Of a stretch of DNA of 64,000 nt, positions 43,210 to 55,073 are shown in pieces. The DNA comes from Cinnamomum chago (Eukaryota; Streptophyta; Magnoliopsida; Laurales; Lauraceae). Location: assembly GCA_038049695.1 (NCBI GenBank), contig CP142451.1:7748001-7812000 (forward strand), read 5' to 3'. The number at the start of each line of letters is the position of its first letter. Position 1 is the stretch's first letter. Below the pieces are notes generated by a model that saw only the letters and a list, made by a program, of their open reading frames with translations, searched no databases and was not told the origin of the DNA. The translations under genes were made by a program, and so were the position numbers.

Positions 43210-43218
43210 TTTCCCGCC
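43210..43218. promoter_or_regulatory. E2F-type site in the CTF8 promoter
   Basis: TTTCCCGCC matches the E2F consensus (TTTSSCGC type) and lies about 126 bp upstream of the CTF8 start codon. S-phase genes in plants commonly carry this site, so it would fit cell-cycle-regulated expression of a cohesion factor. The role is inferred from the match and position. Confidence 0.7.
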
Positions 43219-43931
43219 AAAGTGAATATAAATCAATGAGACCTAAATACGACGTCAGAGCCACTCATTATTGGGCCTTCTTTCAATCCAACGATTTTAT
43301 ACCAAATCAACAACATACCACACGCAAGATGATAACAACTCATTGTTGGCGGTGGGTCCCGCCTCTGGCACGGTCCAAATGTGCCTGCACAGGATCCCAA
43401 AACTGTGAACAGGCCCACGCTCGCAGAGTCGTCCGGATCGCTTGAGTGTCCCTGGCACGAATTTTACGCTTGCTGAGGGTGGCATTTCTCATGAGTGTCT
43501 ATGGCAATGACATTACGATCTTATCAAAGCCATTTCTTGAATCGTGCACGGCATGTTAATTCACGATCGGCTCATCACCACGGAACAGTCTATTATGCAT
43601 CCGGACAGGGGCTGATGCTATGTATAGCACAGTTTTACAACCCCATTATGGGCAATAGATAAATGGAACGGACAACATAAGATGCGCTCATCTACTCTAC
43701 TGATAAATCTTTAAGTTTAAGAGTGGGTCTCATCATCTAATTGAGCGACTTGACGAAAACATGAATGGGCCCCGACTTGACATTAGTAATGATGTGGTGT
43801 TAATCACGTTTTTGTTATGATGCTCAATTGTATAGTGGAACCGATTCTCTCTATGTAGTTGTCATAATGGAGTTCCTCGCATGTGTTACATGGTTCGAGT
43901 GTACAAATGTGACATGCAACTCCACCATGGG

Positions 43932-44507
43932 CAGGGCCGGCCCTGAGCAAGGGCTGTAAGTGCCCTTGCCCCGGGCCCATTTTTCAGAGGGGCCCAAAAT
44001 CCCTTCTACCTTTTATTTTTTTTTCAATCATTTGGTGGGGGCAGGGCTCATCCAATGAATTCCATCGTCCTGGGCATCAATAAACCCATCATCAAATCAT
44101 CTGAGAGTGCTTATTGCATCACTTATTTGAGCATCCATCAGTGGGGCCCACCAATGATATTTTATATTTGATGGCTGAAATTCTGGGAGAATCTGGTCTA
44201 GCGTTGGGATGATTTGGGGTTTTTTTTTTTACAAACAGATCATCAAGCCTTCAACCCTTCACCCGTTCTTCTCATCTGTTAGTGGGGCCCACCAATGATT
44301 TTTTATTCCCTATATATGATGCTTAAATTCTGGTCTGAGTTCTCTTTCTTCTCTTTTTTATTTCAAATAGTTATACTTGGGCATCATCAACTCATTGCCA
44401 ATTTTTCACATCAGTGGGGCCCACCAATGATATTATCATATATGATGGCTGAAGAGGCCCAACTTTTACTCTTGCCCTGGGCCCTGAAAAATTCAAAACC
44501 GGCCCTG
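43932..44507. mobile_element. Non-autonomous hAT element, 576 bp
   Basis: The ends are CAGGGCCGGCCCTGAGCAAG at the left and CCGGCCCTG at the right, the classic plant hAT terminus. It is flanked by perfect 8-bp target duplications ACCATGGG (43924-43931 and 44508-44515). The subterminal GCCCTTGCCCCGGGCCC and CTTGCCCTGGGCCCTG blocks are also mirrored. Three internal copies of CAGTGGGGCCCACCAATGAT (near 44139, 44280 and 44412) are spaced by about 130-140 bp. It has no transposase frame. Confidence 0.92.
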
Positions 44508-44849
44508 ACCATGGGTCCCACTTATTGATAATTGGGACCTTTCAAAATGAATTCCAATGACATATTATCAGGACATCTATCACCAAAATCCCCTTAAATG
44601 GGGTAATCACAGTTGAATACCCTGAACATTTATAAAGACAGCCGAGGACCTCTAGCTCAAATCATCCCTTTTTTTTTTGTTTTTTTTTCGTTTTGCCTTT
44701 TTTGGTTGTTGATATCAACATAACCATATTCCATATTCTCAAGAATGGCTCTCTTTACCCAAATCGACAAAAGATGAGAGACGTTGGAATTAACCCCTCA
44801 CTCTTCTCTCTCAATTGACTCATTGAGACCCTCATCTACCAAAGAAAAA

Positions 44850-45355
44850 TACAAAGATGCCCTCGAACACTTCTAAAAATTTCAAAACTAGGGCGGTGTC
44901 TCTTTGGAAAAATTCACTCACAACAAGTTGATTTAGTTGGCTGTGAAGTTTGGTGACTTGGAAATGGCGGTCGGGTTGAACAATTCCATGGAGGGGAATC
45001 GGCAGAAGCCGGATTCATTCACCCACAGTGTTATGATGTCTGGGTTTTGTAAAGAGAGGTGATTGGATAACTTTCGGAAGTTGTTTGACGAAATGCTTGA
45101 GAGACGGGCTGCTCGGAATCAAGTTGCTTACAATACGATGATTGATGGGCTTTGTGAGGCTGCTGGGGACTTGGAGGGTGCTTTTAGCGTGAGGGGGCAG
45201 ATGTGGAAGGCGAGTGTGAAGCCCAATCTTGTGACGTATAATACGGTGATTGAGGGACTTTACTGGGCGGGATGTGCAAAAAAGGCCAATGCTGTTTTGG
45301 AAGAGATGAAGGAGCAGGGATTGGGTCTTGTTGGGCGTGCCGCGTGTGTGATTTA
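44850..45355 (+). pseudogene. P-type PPR protein gene remnant
   Basis: The clear part (45063-45340) reads LFDEMLERRAARNQVAYNTM, then IDGLCEAAGDLEGAFSVRGQ and KPNLVTYNTVIEGLYWAGCA, which is about three 35-residue P-type pentatricopeptide repeats. Upstream, the frame SFTHSVMMSGFCKER is cut from it by an in-frame TGA (45060-45062). Further upstream (DALEHF) it is interrupted by more stops. After the last repeat the frame soon ends at a TAG. It has no introns, as usual for PPR genes. It is a dead fragment of a restorer-like or organelle RNA-binding PPR gene. Confidence 0.8.
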
Positions 45356-45649
45356 GATTCTTTGATAGAACTATTTTTGTTAATATATATGATTTCAAAT
45401 TCTTTATTTAGATTATAAGTGATTGGATGTTTTGGAGCGGTAAATGTGGGTGGTATAATATTTAAAATCATTCATAAAATTGGGTGTACATCTCCAAAAC
45501 TTGTAATGTGTGGTTGATATTAATGTGAATGTTTTTGGAACAGGAGAATGGTCAAGTTGAATGGGTATTTTGATTCTTCTAAATGTGGGTGGAAACATGA
45601 TATTTTATATTGTGAATGCTGTAAATGTTGGTGGTGTAACTTGAAATTT

Positions 45650-46180
45650 GCCAAACCCGTCGAAGTCGACAAACATTAATGTTGATGTACAAATCTGCTA
45701 TCGACGTTAACAAATTTTATGTATAAATACTTAACATGTGCTGTGCATATGGGTCACTTGATTGTGCTTATTGGACATTTTTATCAACGTCGACAAGAGT
45801 TTATGCTGATGTTGACAAATCTTCTATCAGTGTCAACAAATTCTATGTATAAATATTTAACAAGTGCTATGCACATGGGTCACTTGATCGTCCTAACTAG
45901 AAATTTTTGTTGACGTCGACAAAAATTTATATTGATATCGACAATTTTTTTGTGAACGCCAACAAATTCTATGTATAAACAGTAGTGCTAGTGATATTCA
46001 AGGGATATTATAGGGGTTGTCCAAAATTCTGGCAAAAAAGTTTGTCCAGGTAGATTTTATGATTTATAAATATTTAACATGCACAGGGGTACTTGATTGT
46101 ATAATTGGACGTTTTTATCAATGTTGGTAAAAACTTATATTGATGTCGACAAATATTTTGTTGATGTCGACAAATGTTAT
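45650..46180 (+). repeat. Tandem repeat of about 126 bp rich in GTCGACAA
   Basis: A unit contains CTATGTATAAATATTTAACA, TGCATATGGGTCACTTGAT, and several GT(T)GACAAA blocks. It recurs with its GTATAAATA landmark at about 45721, 45847 and 45973, and a diverged copy starts near 46066. Many GTCGAC/TTGACA steps inside each unit suggest an older, shorter sub-repeat. Confidence 0.8.
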
Positions 46181-46827
46181 TCATGACAGAATAAAAAATG
46201 ATTATGTTGACATCAACAGAAAAAATGACAAAATGGGGGAAAAAAAAAAGAGAAGATGATTTGGGCTGGAAGTTATTGGCCATCATTATAAATAATTAAA
46301 GTCCTCAACTGTAGTTACCCTATTTAAAGGGATTTTGGCGGTAGATGTCCCTTTCTTCTTATATTTTACAAACAAAAATTATTCTAGCACAATCTTATAT
46401 ACAATTAATCATATGCACCAATAATATTATCATAATGTGCACAATCTTACAATGGAGCCAAGTAAAATTTGATGACGTATACCTAAATAGAATGATTGGC
46501 CCACCAAGTATCTTGCTGAGTGGTCCCACCAAGTATAATAGTTCACAATAGGAAGCATCCGAGGACCGTACTTCGATGGAAATAAATGTATCGGAACGGA
46601 ATCTCATATTTAAAGCGGGAAATCGTGCCATAGCGTATCGCCTAAAAGTCCCTTTCACTCTCAATATAAATATCCAATCGCCATTGCCACTTTCCACACC
46701 TCCTTTACAAGAAGAATTCGAGTTTTGACTTCCGAGGAAAAGCGGTCGTCGAATTCGATATCGATTCTCTTCTCCTCTCTCTCTCTCTCTCAATTCCAAC
46801 AAGATCCGATCTGTCAGAAAAAGAAAA

Positions 46828-49800
46828 ATGCCTCAAGGAACGCTCGAAGTTCTCCTCGTTGGTGCCAAAGGCCTCGAGAACTCAGATTTCCTTTGTAATT
46901 TCTCTCTGATCTCTTCATCTTCTGTTTTGCTTGCTTCAGATCTCCATTTCTCATACAGATCCATATGATAATGAAGTCTTTTCATCCTGATTTCTCATCA
47001 TTCTCATTCATGAGTTCTATCATTCCGTTTGATGTTTGATTACATGTTTTGATTTGGATAGATCTGATAGATTTGCTTGCAGAGATTTGAAGTTTTCATT
47101 TGAAGGAAGCACTTTTAGATTTCTCATCTTCTTTTAGTTTTCCTGAAATCGTGATTTTTGTATTTTGTGTTTGGCATGTCCATATATCGGATCCGAAAAA
47201 CGGAGATTTTTTTATTTTGGTTATCAGAAATGTAAGATTCAATCCGTCGCTTGTTTGATTGTGTTCTGTTTCGAATTCATTTGTATCTGTCTGCCTCGTT
47301 TTCATGTAATTGATGTTTTTTAAGTTCTGTTCTGTTTTGTGATCTCTGATTTGGATTCATATGAACTGTGGTTTTCTTTTGTTGATATTATGTTATTGTT
47401 ACTTCAGATCTGAGTCGTTCTTAACTTTTTTTTCTCTCATATGAACAGTGGTTTTGATCCGTATGAACAGTGGCTTTCTTTAAAAGATCCTGTTTTTTGT
47501 TGTTGATATTAAGTTGTCATTACTTCAGATCTGAGTCGTTCTTGTTTTTTGTTTTAATTTGAATGATGGATACAAATATCAGTTCCCTTTTAAGATCTTT
47601 AGTATTACCGATCTCTATCTTTCTGTTGATATTATTTGATGATTACTTCGGATCTAAACATCTTATAACTCCCGATCTTCCTACAGGTATCTAGAAGGGG
47701 TTTTAATCTTGATTTTGTTAGGTTTATTCTTGTGATCTCAGGTATTTGAATTCTTCAATCCCCTGTTTTCTGTTATACTCAAAGAATCCAAATTCGTTGC
47801 CATTCTGTTTACGATCTCAAGGATCCAATCTGTTTGTACTCTATCTATCTATGTATCAATCTATCCATTCACGAGGAATTTCTTTTCACTCACTCTCTTT
47901 TAAAGAAGGTTTAGGTTTAGGATCCAATGTGCTGAGTACCATTAGTAAATGGTGTAAACCCTGCAATCTTTCAGTATGTACCCTTCTGTAATGGATCCCA
48001 ACCATCAAATTAATGAACCAGCTCTTACATGAGTCCTAACCTAGCAGTTAAGACTGACGGGCAGTTTGCAACTACCCAATCCATTACCCATCTTGGACAC
48101 ATTTAAGGTAATTGTGCACCAACTCAGCAGAAAAAGGTCGTTGGATTAAATGATTAAAACTTAAAACAGTTTATATATAAAATTACAATGTTAGTCGATT
48201 CTGTGAAGTGATGGCCCGTCGATTGGTTTATTTGGATTCTTCAACATGTGCTCCTCTGAACTCAGCATCTGACCTATTGTTATTGATGAATATGGAACAT
48301 CGAAATAAATGTCCGAAGCATCAGCTGCTCTCACATGTAACTTGTAACTCAACGCAGCAACTTATAACCTAGTCTATCATCTGGTACTTTTGTCTATTAG
48401 AAAATGTGAAGGTACTGATAAATATCTTTTTATTCATGATGTAGCTTCCTCTGGCTGAAGTTTGAAATGCTCATATGAATCTCTCTTGCAACTTTTTATA
48501 GTTTTCTTGTTTACTATATTTGTTCTTTCTATGTTTATTTGCTTTTGGTTATTAGTTTATTGCCTTTTGCTTCTTTTTTTTTCAAATCACTGCTGGGCTT
48601 CTTTTGTTTTTTTTTACACTGGCTAAGAACAATGTCTGGCTTTCCTCAAATTGTTATGGGCGTCAGTTTTGTGAAATTTGCAATATCGTTTCTACCAATT
48701 GTTTCTAGCAGGGTTTGTAATTTCAGAAACTTGAATCATAGAAAGAGACAAATCATGTTTTTATTTTTGGTTGGAAGAACAGTCCTCATTATTAGCACTG
48801 CAATATTCATTTTTTTCATTTAAAGTTTGTTTGCTTCATGTTTACTGAGTTTTAAATGTTTCAAGTGGGGTTTGTCCCTTCAGAAACTCGAACAATAGAA
48901 AATGACATTCATGTAGGTGTCTTTGGAACCTACTAGTCCTCATCATTACACTGTTTTCGTTTTTCTTTTAAATGCTTTGTTTCTTTGCTTTTCATTTGAT
49001 GTGTTTCAAATGTTTGACATGGAAGGTAACATGGATCCTTATGTAATCCTCACATGCCGTACTCAGGAGCAGAAAAGCAGTGTTGCATCAGGTTTGTTGG
49101 CCAAACCTTTTCGATTCTTCAGGATTTTATTTCTTCCTTTGTGCAAGCTATAGAATGTCTGTTATGTATACTTTTATTATTACCTAATTGAAACATATTA
49201 GACTCCGATGTGAAATGAAGAACTGAAAATTTCAAAGTTTGGTTTCTAACAGTGTATGCCCTCAACATCAATAGAAAGAAAACAAGAAGAAAAATTGATA
49301 ATTGCATTTATTGTGGAATATGAACACTGAATTCATTTCTCAAGGACATTTTGTTTTATTCTCAACATTCTCTTCTCTCAAATCATTTTATCTATATGTT
49401 CTTGAATGACAAGGCCCTTGCTTAGATAGCAATAGTTGATAGCAATTAGCAACTCTAAAATATGTGGTTCTAGATGAATTTTTAGATAATTTTTAAGTTC
49501 TCACATTTGCCTTTTTCACTTAAAATAACTCTATTAACTGTTTCCATATTCTGTGAATCCAAGATTGTGATTTATGTGTACTTGAATAAATGCGAACTTG
49601 TGCAAGATCAAAGAAATTGTAAAATAAACAGATATTAATCATAAAATACATGGAGCTAACATATATGCCTACAATTTTTTATAGATACACTCATCCTGTA
49701 TAGGCTGGCATCAAATTAGTGCATTTTTTTTTGCACTACTCTGATACCAAAACCAGAAGTAGGTTGAATAGGTGCACCTATAGAAATTGCGAGTGTACTT

Positions 49801-50569
49801 ATATCATTAAACAACGTTAAGGGTCTGTTTGTTTTCATTAGAATACATAGGAATTGAATATGAGTTCATTCCATGAGTGGTTAAAAGTGAAGATCAAAGG
49901 TGAATTTCCTAAAATGCACACCAAATAACTTTTCCTTCTAGGAACTAGAATCAAACAAGCTTTACTTTTAGGAAATAGTATTAAAAGAAGATGGGAAATG
50001 AATACCCAGCTATCACCCTAGTAATTCAACAGCATACCATAAGTGGTTAAAAGTGAAAATCAAAGGTGAATTTCCTAAAATGAGCATCAAATAACTTTTC
50101 CTTTGAGGAACTAGAATCAAACCAGCTTTACTTTTAGGAAATAGTATCAAAAGAATATGGGAAATGAATACCCAGCCATCACCCTAGCAATTCAATTCCT
50201 ATGTACTCTAATGCAAACAAACAGGCCCTAAGAGGAATTTTATGGGTTTATTATGAACTATGAAGTAGCTTACATCTACAAAACAAAGTTCTTAGTTGAG
50301 GTTTATTATGAAGTAATCAGGTGTCTCCAGATGTATGAGGATGACCCATCTGTTATATAACATATCCTATTTGTGGACTTTTTCCAAAAGTCGTCCAAAT
50401 GAAGGACAACTCAAATTCCAGGAAATTTGGCTCCCACATGGGTTCTTCATAGTTTTTCAAATGAAAATATTTATCATTAGGAATCAGAGGTCTCTTGGAA
50501 TATATGGACCTTGGAATCAACAAAATCCTCATTCCTGAAATGTGAGGTGGCAAAATCAAATATGCCTAG

Positions 50570-50620
<51 letters not shown>

Positions 50621-52947
50621 TCACTGCTCGCGCAGGCACACACACAATGAGACACCCACCCACGCTCACTCACACACAGGTGCACTCACGCAGAGAGAGA
50701 CAAACATGTGCTCTCATACATGCACCCGCTCCCCACCTTATGCATAAAAGCCCCAATTTTTATCTATTGACAGTTCTTTCTCTAGCACTTTGTCCTGCAC
50801 GACTTCTATCAAGTGCATGTTTTAGTATGATCTGTTTGCCCTGCCTGTCGTGCTGGAAGGGGATGAATGATGTATGGCCTGTATGTCAGATGTAGCATGT
50901 TGTGTACACATCCTACTAGAAAGGGCAGAAGCCTATGATGCTATGAAATGTTTTCATTCCCAGTAAATGTACAAGTATCACCAGAGAGGTACTTGTAAGT
51001 ATAGTTGATTCTATTAGATGTCCTAGAAACAGTGATATCCTCATCCCAAAGTCCTAGTGATCAAAGCATGCGTGCTTTAGTTTCCAATATCCAGGTTGTC
51101 CCAATTGCAAAGAGACACCTAATCATTGTTCGCCAAAGTATTGAAACTGTGCGAATTGGGGATTTCCTGACACATCAATAACTTGCTCATGTTGAAAACT
51201 GTGGTTTGGTGCAGGTAAAGGAACTGAGCCAGAATGGAATGAGAACTTTGTATTCACTGTTTCTGAAGGTGTTTCCGAGCTTACCATCAAGATAATGGAT
51301 AGTGATAGTGGTAGTGCTGATGATTTTGTTGGAGAAGCAACGTGAGTTTTCTGTTACATGCATGATTTATATGCTTGCTTGCAGTCATTGCATTTTATTT
51401 GTTATTAGATAACCTACAACAAAGTTAAGTGAGAATCTCCATTGCTGTGGCAAAGGAGGATTTGAAATTTGTTCCATTTTTTATCTGTGTAAGATGAAAA
51501 GTGGGAAGACCTGAGTGAATTTGCATGTGTAAAAGCAGAAGCATTGAATTAACCACGCATCAGAACTAAAGTTTATTTGAATGTAGGACTAAGAAAAATA
51601 TATTCAAGTACGTGGAAAATACAAGGGTGCACTTGGATGTACTTGAATTTGCCTCCAGTTGAATACCTTGGCGCCTTGAATTTGCCTCCAGTCGAATACC
51701 TTGGCGCCTGGCGGAACCAATGGTTATATTTCACTAAAGAGTTTTGGTGATGAGCATCCTGAAAAGTGCATTAGATGAGATAATGGTTTTCTTCCTGTTC
51801 AACACAGGTTTATGGAGTAAAAAAGAAGAAGAAAACAACATTTCTGTCAAGTTCCACTAAAATGCAGAGGTGAACAGATAATAATCCATCCTGCCAAGAT
51901 GTTAGAATGATTGTGGTTCGGGATGCACACCTAAATCTACCCTATTAATTGAAAGATCTGAACGAGAGGTGTTTTGGATGCCTTGGGAAGGCCACTAGGT
52001 CCAAAAGGATAAACTGTCTAGGTCATTGAAGCAGTGGCCCATGGGCTGTACAATGTACAAGCTCAAGTCACCGAGGATATTCCACATATATCAAGTGTCA
52101 TATAAATTATCTAATAGAACAGGAATGCTATCCTTCAATGCCCCTGTATACTCTCGTTGCTCTCCTTCTTGTGATCCACACTGTTCATCCAATGGTCCCA
52201 CCCATCAGACCCATGACAAGCCACTTGCAAATAAGTCCACTGGTTTTTGACTTTTGGCATCTCTACTGTCAGATAGTACAAAAGTAGTTAATTATCTCAA
52301 CGCATATGTATGGCATTGATGTTTATGTAACTGGAGACAAGTGATTGCAGGATAGAAAAAAGAGGGCTTAATTTGGTCACCTTCCACTGTAAACCAATGC
52401 TGGGACATCCATTTTTCTCAGTTGTATTTTACTTTTCATGTTTGTGGTTAAGTCATAACATATTCCTACCATGTTATGATCATAAACTGCAACATATTCA
52501 TGCACACAGGTAACTGCTCTTTAATCGACTTAAATCTATTTTTCCTTCTCTTAATGTGATCCTTGCAGCATACCTTTAGAGCCAGTGTTCATGGAAGGAA
52601 GCATCCCTCCCACTGTTTACAATGTGGTGAGAGAGCAGGAATACAAGGGAGAGATCAGAGTTGGCCTTGCCTTTACTCCGGAGGTATATATCTTCTTGAT
52701 CTTGTTATACTCTTGTAATTATTGAAATCTAAGGTCCTATTCTTAGAAATTTCATGTAATGAAAGCCAATCATATTGGTTAGTAGATTGCCCTACTTGCA
52801 TGAACCCAAAGTATAAATTAGCTCTAATGGCGGTTGTTGCAGGGAAGCGGTGGACAAGGATATGGAGATGGTGGGTACGAACAAGGGTATGGAGCTCCTC
52901 GTGGGTACGAAGAGGAGACTTATGGTGGATGGAAAGAATCATCATGA
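46828..52947 (+). CDS. Small C2-domain protein (elicitor-responsive protein 3-like), five exons
   Basis: Exons 46828-46894, 49026-49091, 51215-51341, 52569-52683 and 52843-52947 join in frame to 159 residues. The C2 domain fills most of it. It starts MPQGTLEVLLVGAKGLENSD, then DPYVILTCRTQEQKSSV, PEWNENFVFTVSEG and LTIKIMDSDSGSADDFVGEA. The tail is Gly/Tyr/Glu-rich (GYGDGGYEQGYGAPRGYEEE) and ends WKESS. The Asp residues in DSD..., the DPY loop and MDSD...DD fit a Ca2+-dependent membrane- or phospholipid-binding C2 fold. Members of this family include rice ERG/elicitor-responsive proteins and small phloem C2 proteins. The first intron splits just after the start of the domain and is 2.1 kb. A CT-rich leader (46774-46800) and a possible AATAAA at 53077-53082 frame the transcript. 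Confidence 0.92.
47355..47545 (+). repeat. Imperfect direct duplication in C2-gene intron 1
   Basis: The segment TATGAACWGTGGYTTTCTTT ... GTTGATATT ... TTACTTCAGATCTGAGTCGTTCTT occurs at about 47360-47425 and again at 47462-47542, with small insertions. A weaker third relative (GTTGATATTATTTGATGATTACTTCGGATCT) lies at 47624-47654. Confidence 0.7.
49821..50228. mobile_element. PIF/Harbinger-like (Tourist) MITE, 408 bp, in C2-gene intron 2
   Basis: The terminal inverted repeats GGGTCTGTTTGTTTTCATTAGA (left) and TCTAATGCAAACAAACAGGCCC (right) match at about 20 of 22 positions. Both are flanked by TAA (49818-49820 and 50229-50231), the typical 3-bp Harbinger target. Inside, a block (GTTAAAAGTGAAGATCAAAGGTGAATTTCC... 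to GAATACCCAGC) is duplicated in direct orientation at about 49881-50013 and 50046-50177. Confidence 0.85.
50574..50650. repeat. CT then CA microsatellite in C2-gene intron 2
   Basis: A CT run (about 50574-50608) passes into CACACACA and further CA-rich sequence to about 50700. The long open frames across it are low-complexity artefacts. Confidence 0.9.
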
Positions 52948-55073
52948 AGCAAAGAAATATTGGAATAGACATTGGCCTGGTATCACTTTCGAAAGACCAT
53001 CCTGCTTGCTTTTGTATCAGACGAGTGTGCTTAGCTTTGGCCGTTTCAGATTTTTCTGTCTTGGGGATGATTTAAGAATAAAGAAATTGCACCTGTTATG
53101 AGAAAGTATTTGGACTACTAGGAAACAAAAGAGGGCAGTAATTCTAATCATTGGCTCTTCCAACTAATGCTAATTTATAGGTCATATTTGTTTGCATAAA
53201 ATACATAAGAAGTGAATATATAAAAGTTCATGTTGAAATGAGCATCAACAGAGGAGGATTATTAAATAGGTGATGAGTGAGGATACAAGGTCGAGATGTA
53301 GATGGGACTTGACTTTTATAGGTATTGAATTACTAGGGTGAGTTGGGCATTCATTTCCCATCTTCAGTATCCATAGAGGAGAGGTTATTTGATGGTCGTT
53401 TTTGGGATATTCATTCACCTTTAGTTTCTCATTTTTCACCACTTACATAGATACATTCCTAGGTATTCAATTACATGAAACAATTTCCATGAGAGACAAG
53501 TTTCCCAAATAAAAGCTCCAGCTGAGAGACCGGCAATTCCGAATGCGTTGATTCACTAGTTGCACTTAATTTAGATTGCCGTGTTTCATTTTGTTTTGCC
53601 TGTTTTTTTTTTTCTTGGCTTTTGTGCGGTCGTGTAATCTTTACTTTTGTCTTAATATTATCCTCTTTTAGCCAAAAATGGAGAAGGAGAGTATTGAATC
53701 ATCAATGTACAAGACTCATCAAACACCAGAGGATTTGTGAGCTACCAATAGACAATGCTGAACTATATGATCTGAATAAAAACTGGTGAGTGGTGCAAAC
53801 ATGAAATCCAGTTTGTCCCCACCATTCATTTTCTTTCCATAAGCCTCCCATCAATCCCTCCATTGATCAATAATCATCGAAATCCAGTTTGACCCTACCA
53901 TTCATTTTCTGTGTAAGCCGCCCATCAATCCTCACATTGATCAATTATCATCGAATCCAAAAGCCCCTGAAATCGTACACACAACTTCCATATGCATACC
54001 ATAGCCAAAGCAGCATTGAATCGTATGGAGGCAAATGCATTGATAAGACGTGACGAAAATAGAGCTCCATCCAAGACGACCGACGTTGGATGCACAACTG
54101 CAGTTCTACAGCTTTCCACCCGCTGTAGATCTACAATTGGTATTGCAATTAAAACTTAAAACATATTCCCATGAGACAATTGTGTGACGGCCGGTATTTC
54201 CATTCGTGTCTCTATCCCATGCGTCCGAATGAGGGCCCATAGCTTTGCAAGTATACTGACACAGTTGGGTTTACTAAGAAATCTAAATTACTCAAAATAG
54301 ATGTCCTACTCTAGCTGGCCCTCCTCAATTTCACTCTAAAAGGAGATGATCCCACCATTACAACTTGTTACCTATTTTCGGATTTACAACTTGCAACATT
54401 TGGTTAAGGATCCGAGCTGAGCTTGAAGAGCTACAAGGCCTGCCTAAACAAGTAATGCGGCTTTAGCCACATGGACTCTCTAATGGAGCTTTACAGACTG
54501 TAGAGGGAAGCGTCTAAACAAGCTGACTTAACTCAGCTTGGCTTGGCTAGGGTTGAACATTATACAAGCCAGTCGAGTTTGGGAAGGGCCAATCTCAACC
54601 AGTTTAAACTGATTTCTTGAAAGTTATAAAATGAAAAAAAAAAAAAGATCTGTTCCATCACATACACAAGCCTATAGCCCATAGAACAGATTGAATTGAG
54701 TTGATCCAAGCTTGTAGCTTGACTTGTGAGATAAGCCAAACCCAAGCTGAACCAAGCCAATCCAAGCTGGCTCAACTTGATCATGAATGAACTATTCAGA
54801 TACGTCCACATAAGATCCTTGCCTTCCATTACCACGGGTGACCATCCATCACTAACCACATTTAGTCTTAGAGGTCCATCAACTGTTAGAAAACACCAAG
54901 TTAGCATCCTGCTTACACTAATAGGGAGGGAACAGCAAATGTAAACCCCTGTTTGGCCCCCTAGCAGATGCCTAACAACTGTTCCACAACCCTAGCATCT
55001 ATCCATCCGGGACAAAATGGGGTAAGGATTTGTAATTTTACATGATCTAGTACCTCCTTAACATCTTTTTCCA
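52948..55073. other. Convergent intergenic region between the C2 and MBD genes
   Basis: It contains the C2-gene 3' untranslated region and a segment at about 53175-53475 related to the MITE at 49821-50228 (TATTTGTTTGCATAAAATACATAAG at one end; ATTCCTAGGTATTCAATTACATG at the other). Further on, about 1.5 kb shows no recognisable gene. Short direct repeats GAAATCCAGTTTG...CATTCATTTTCT lie at 53801-53840 and 53878-53912. Confidence 0.65.

Larger units (their letters stand above)
43085..46827. other. Intergenic region between divergent CTF8 and C2 genes
   Basis: It holds both promoters, one hAT element, a PPR pseudogene and a tandem repeat, listed separately. The stretch 43450-43920 has no recognisable feature. 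Confidence 0.7.

Noticed and set aside
50511..50895. Two overlapping frames rich in Ser-Leu and Thr-His
   Set aside because: They are translations of the CT/CA microsatellite and lie inside an intron of the C2 gene.
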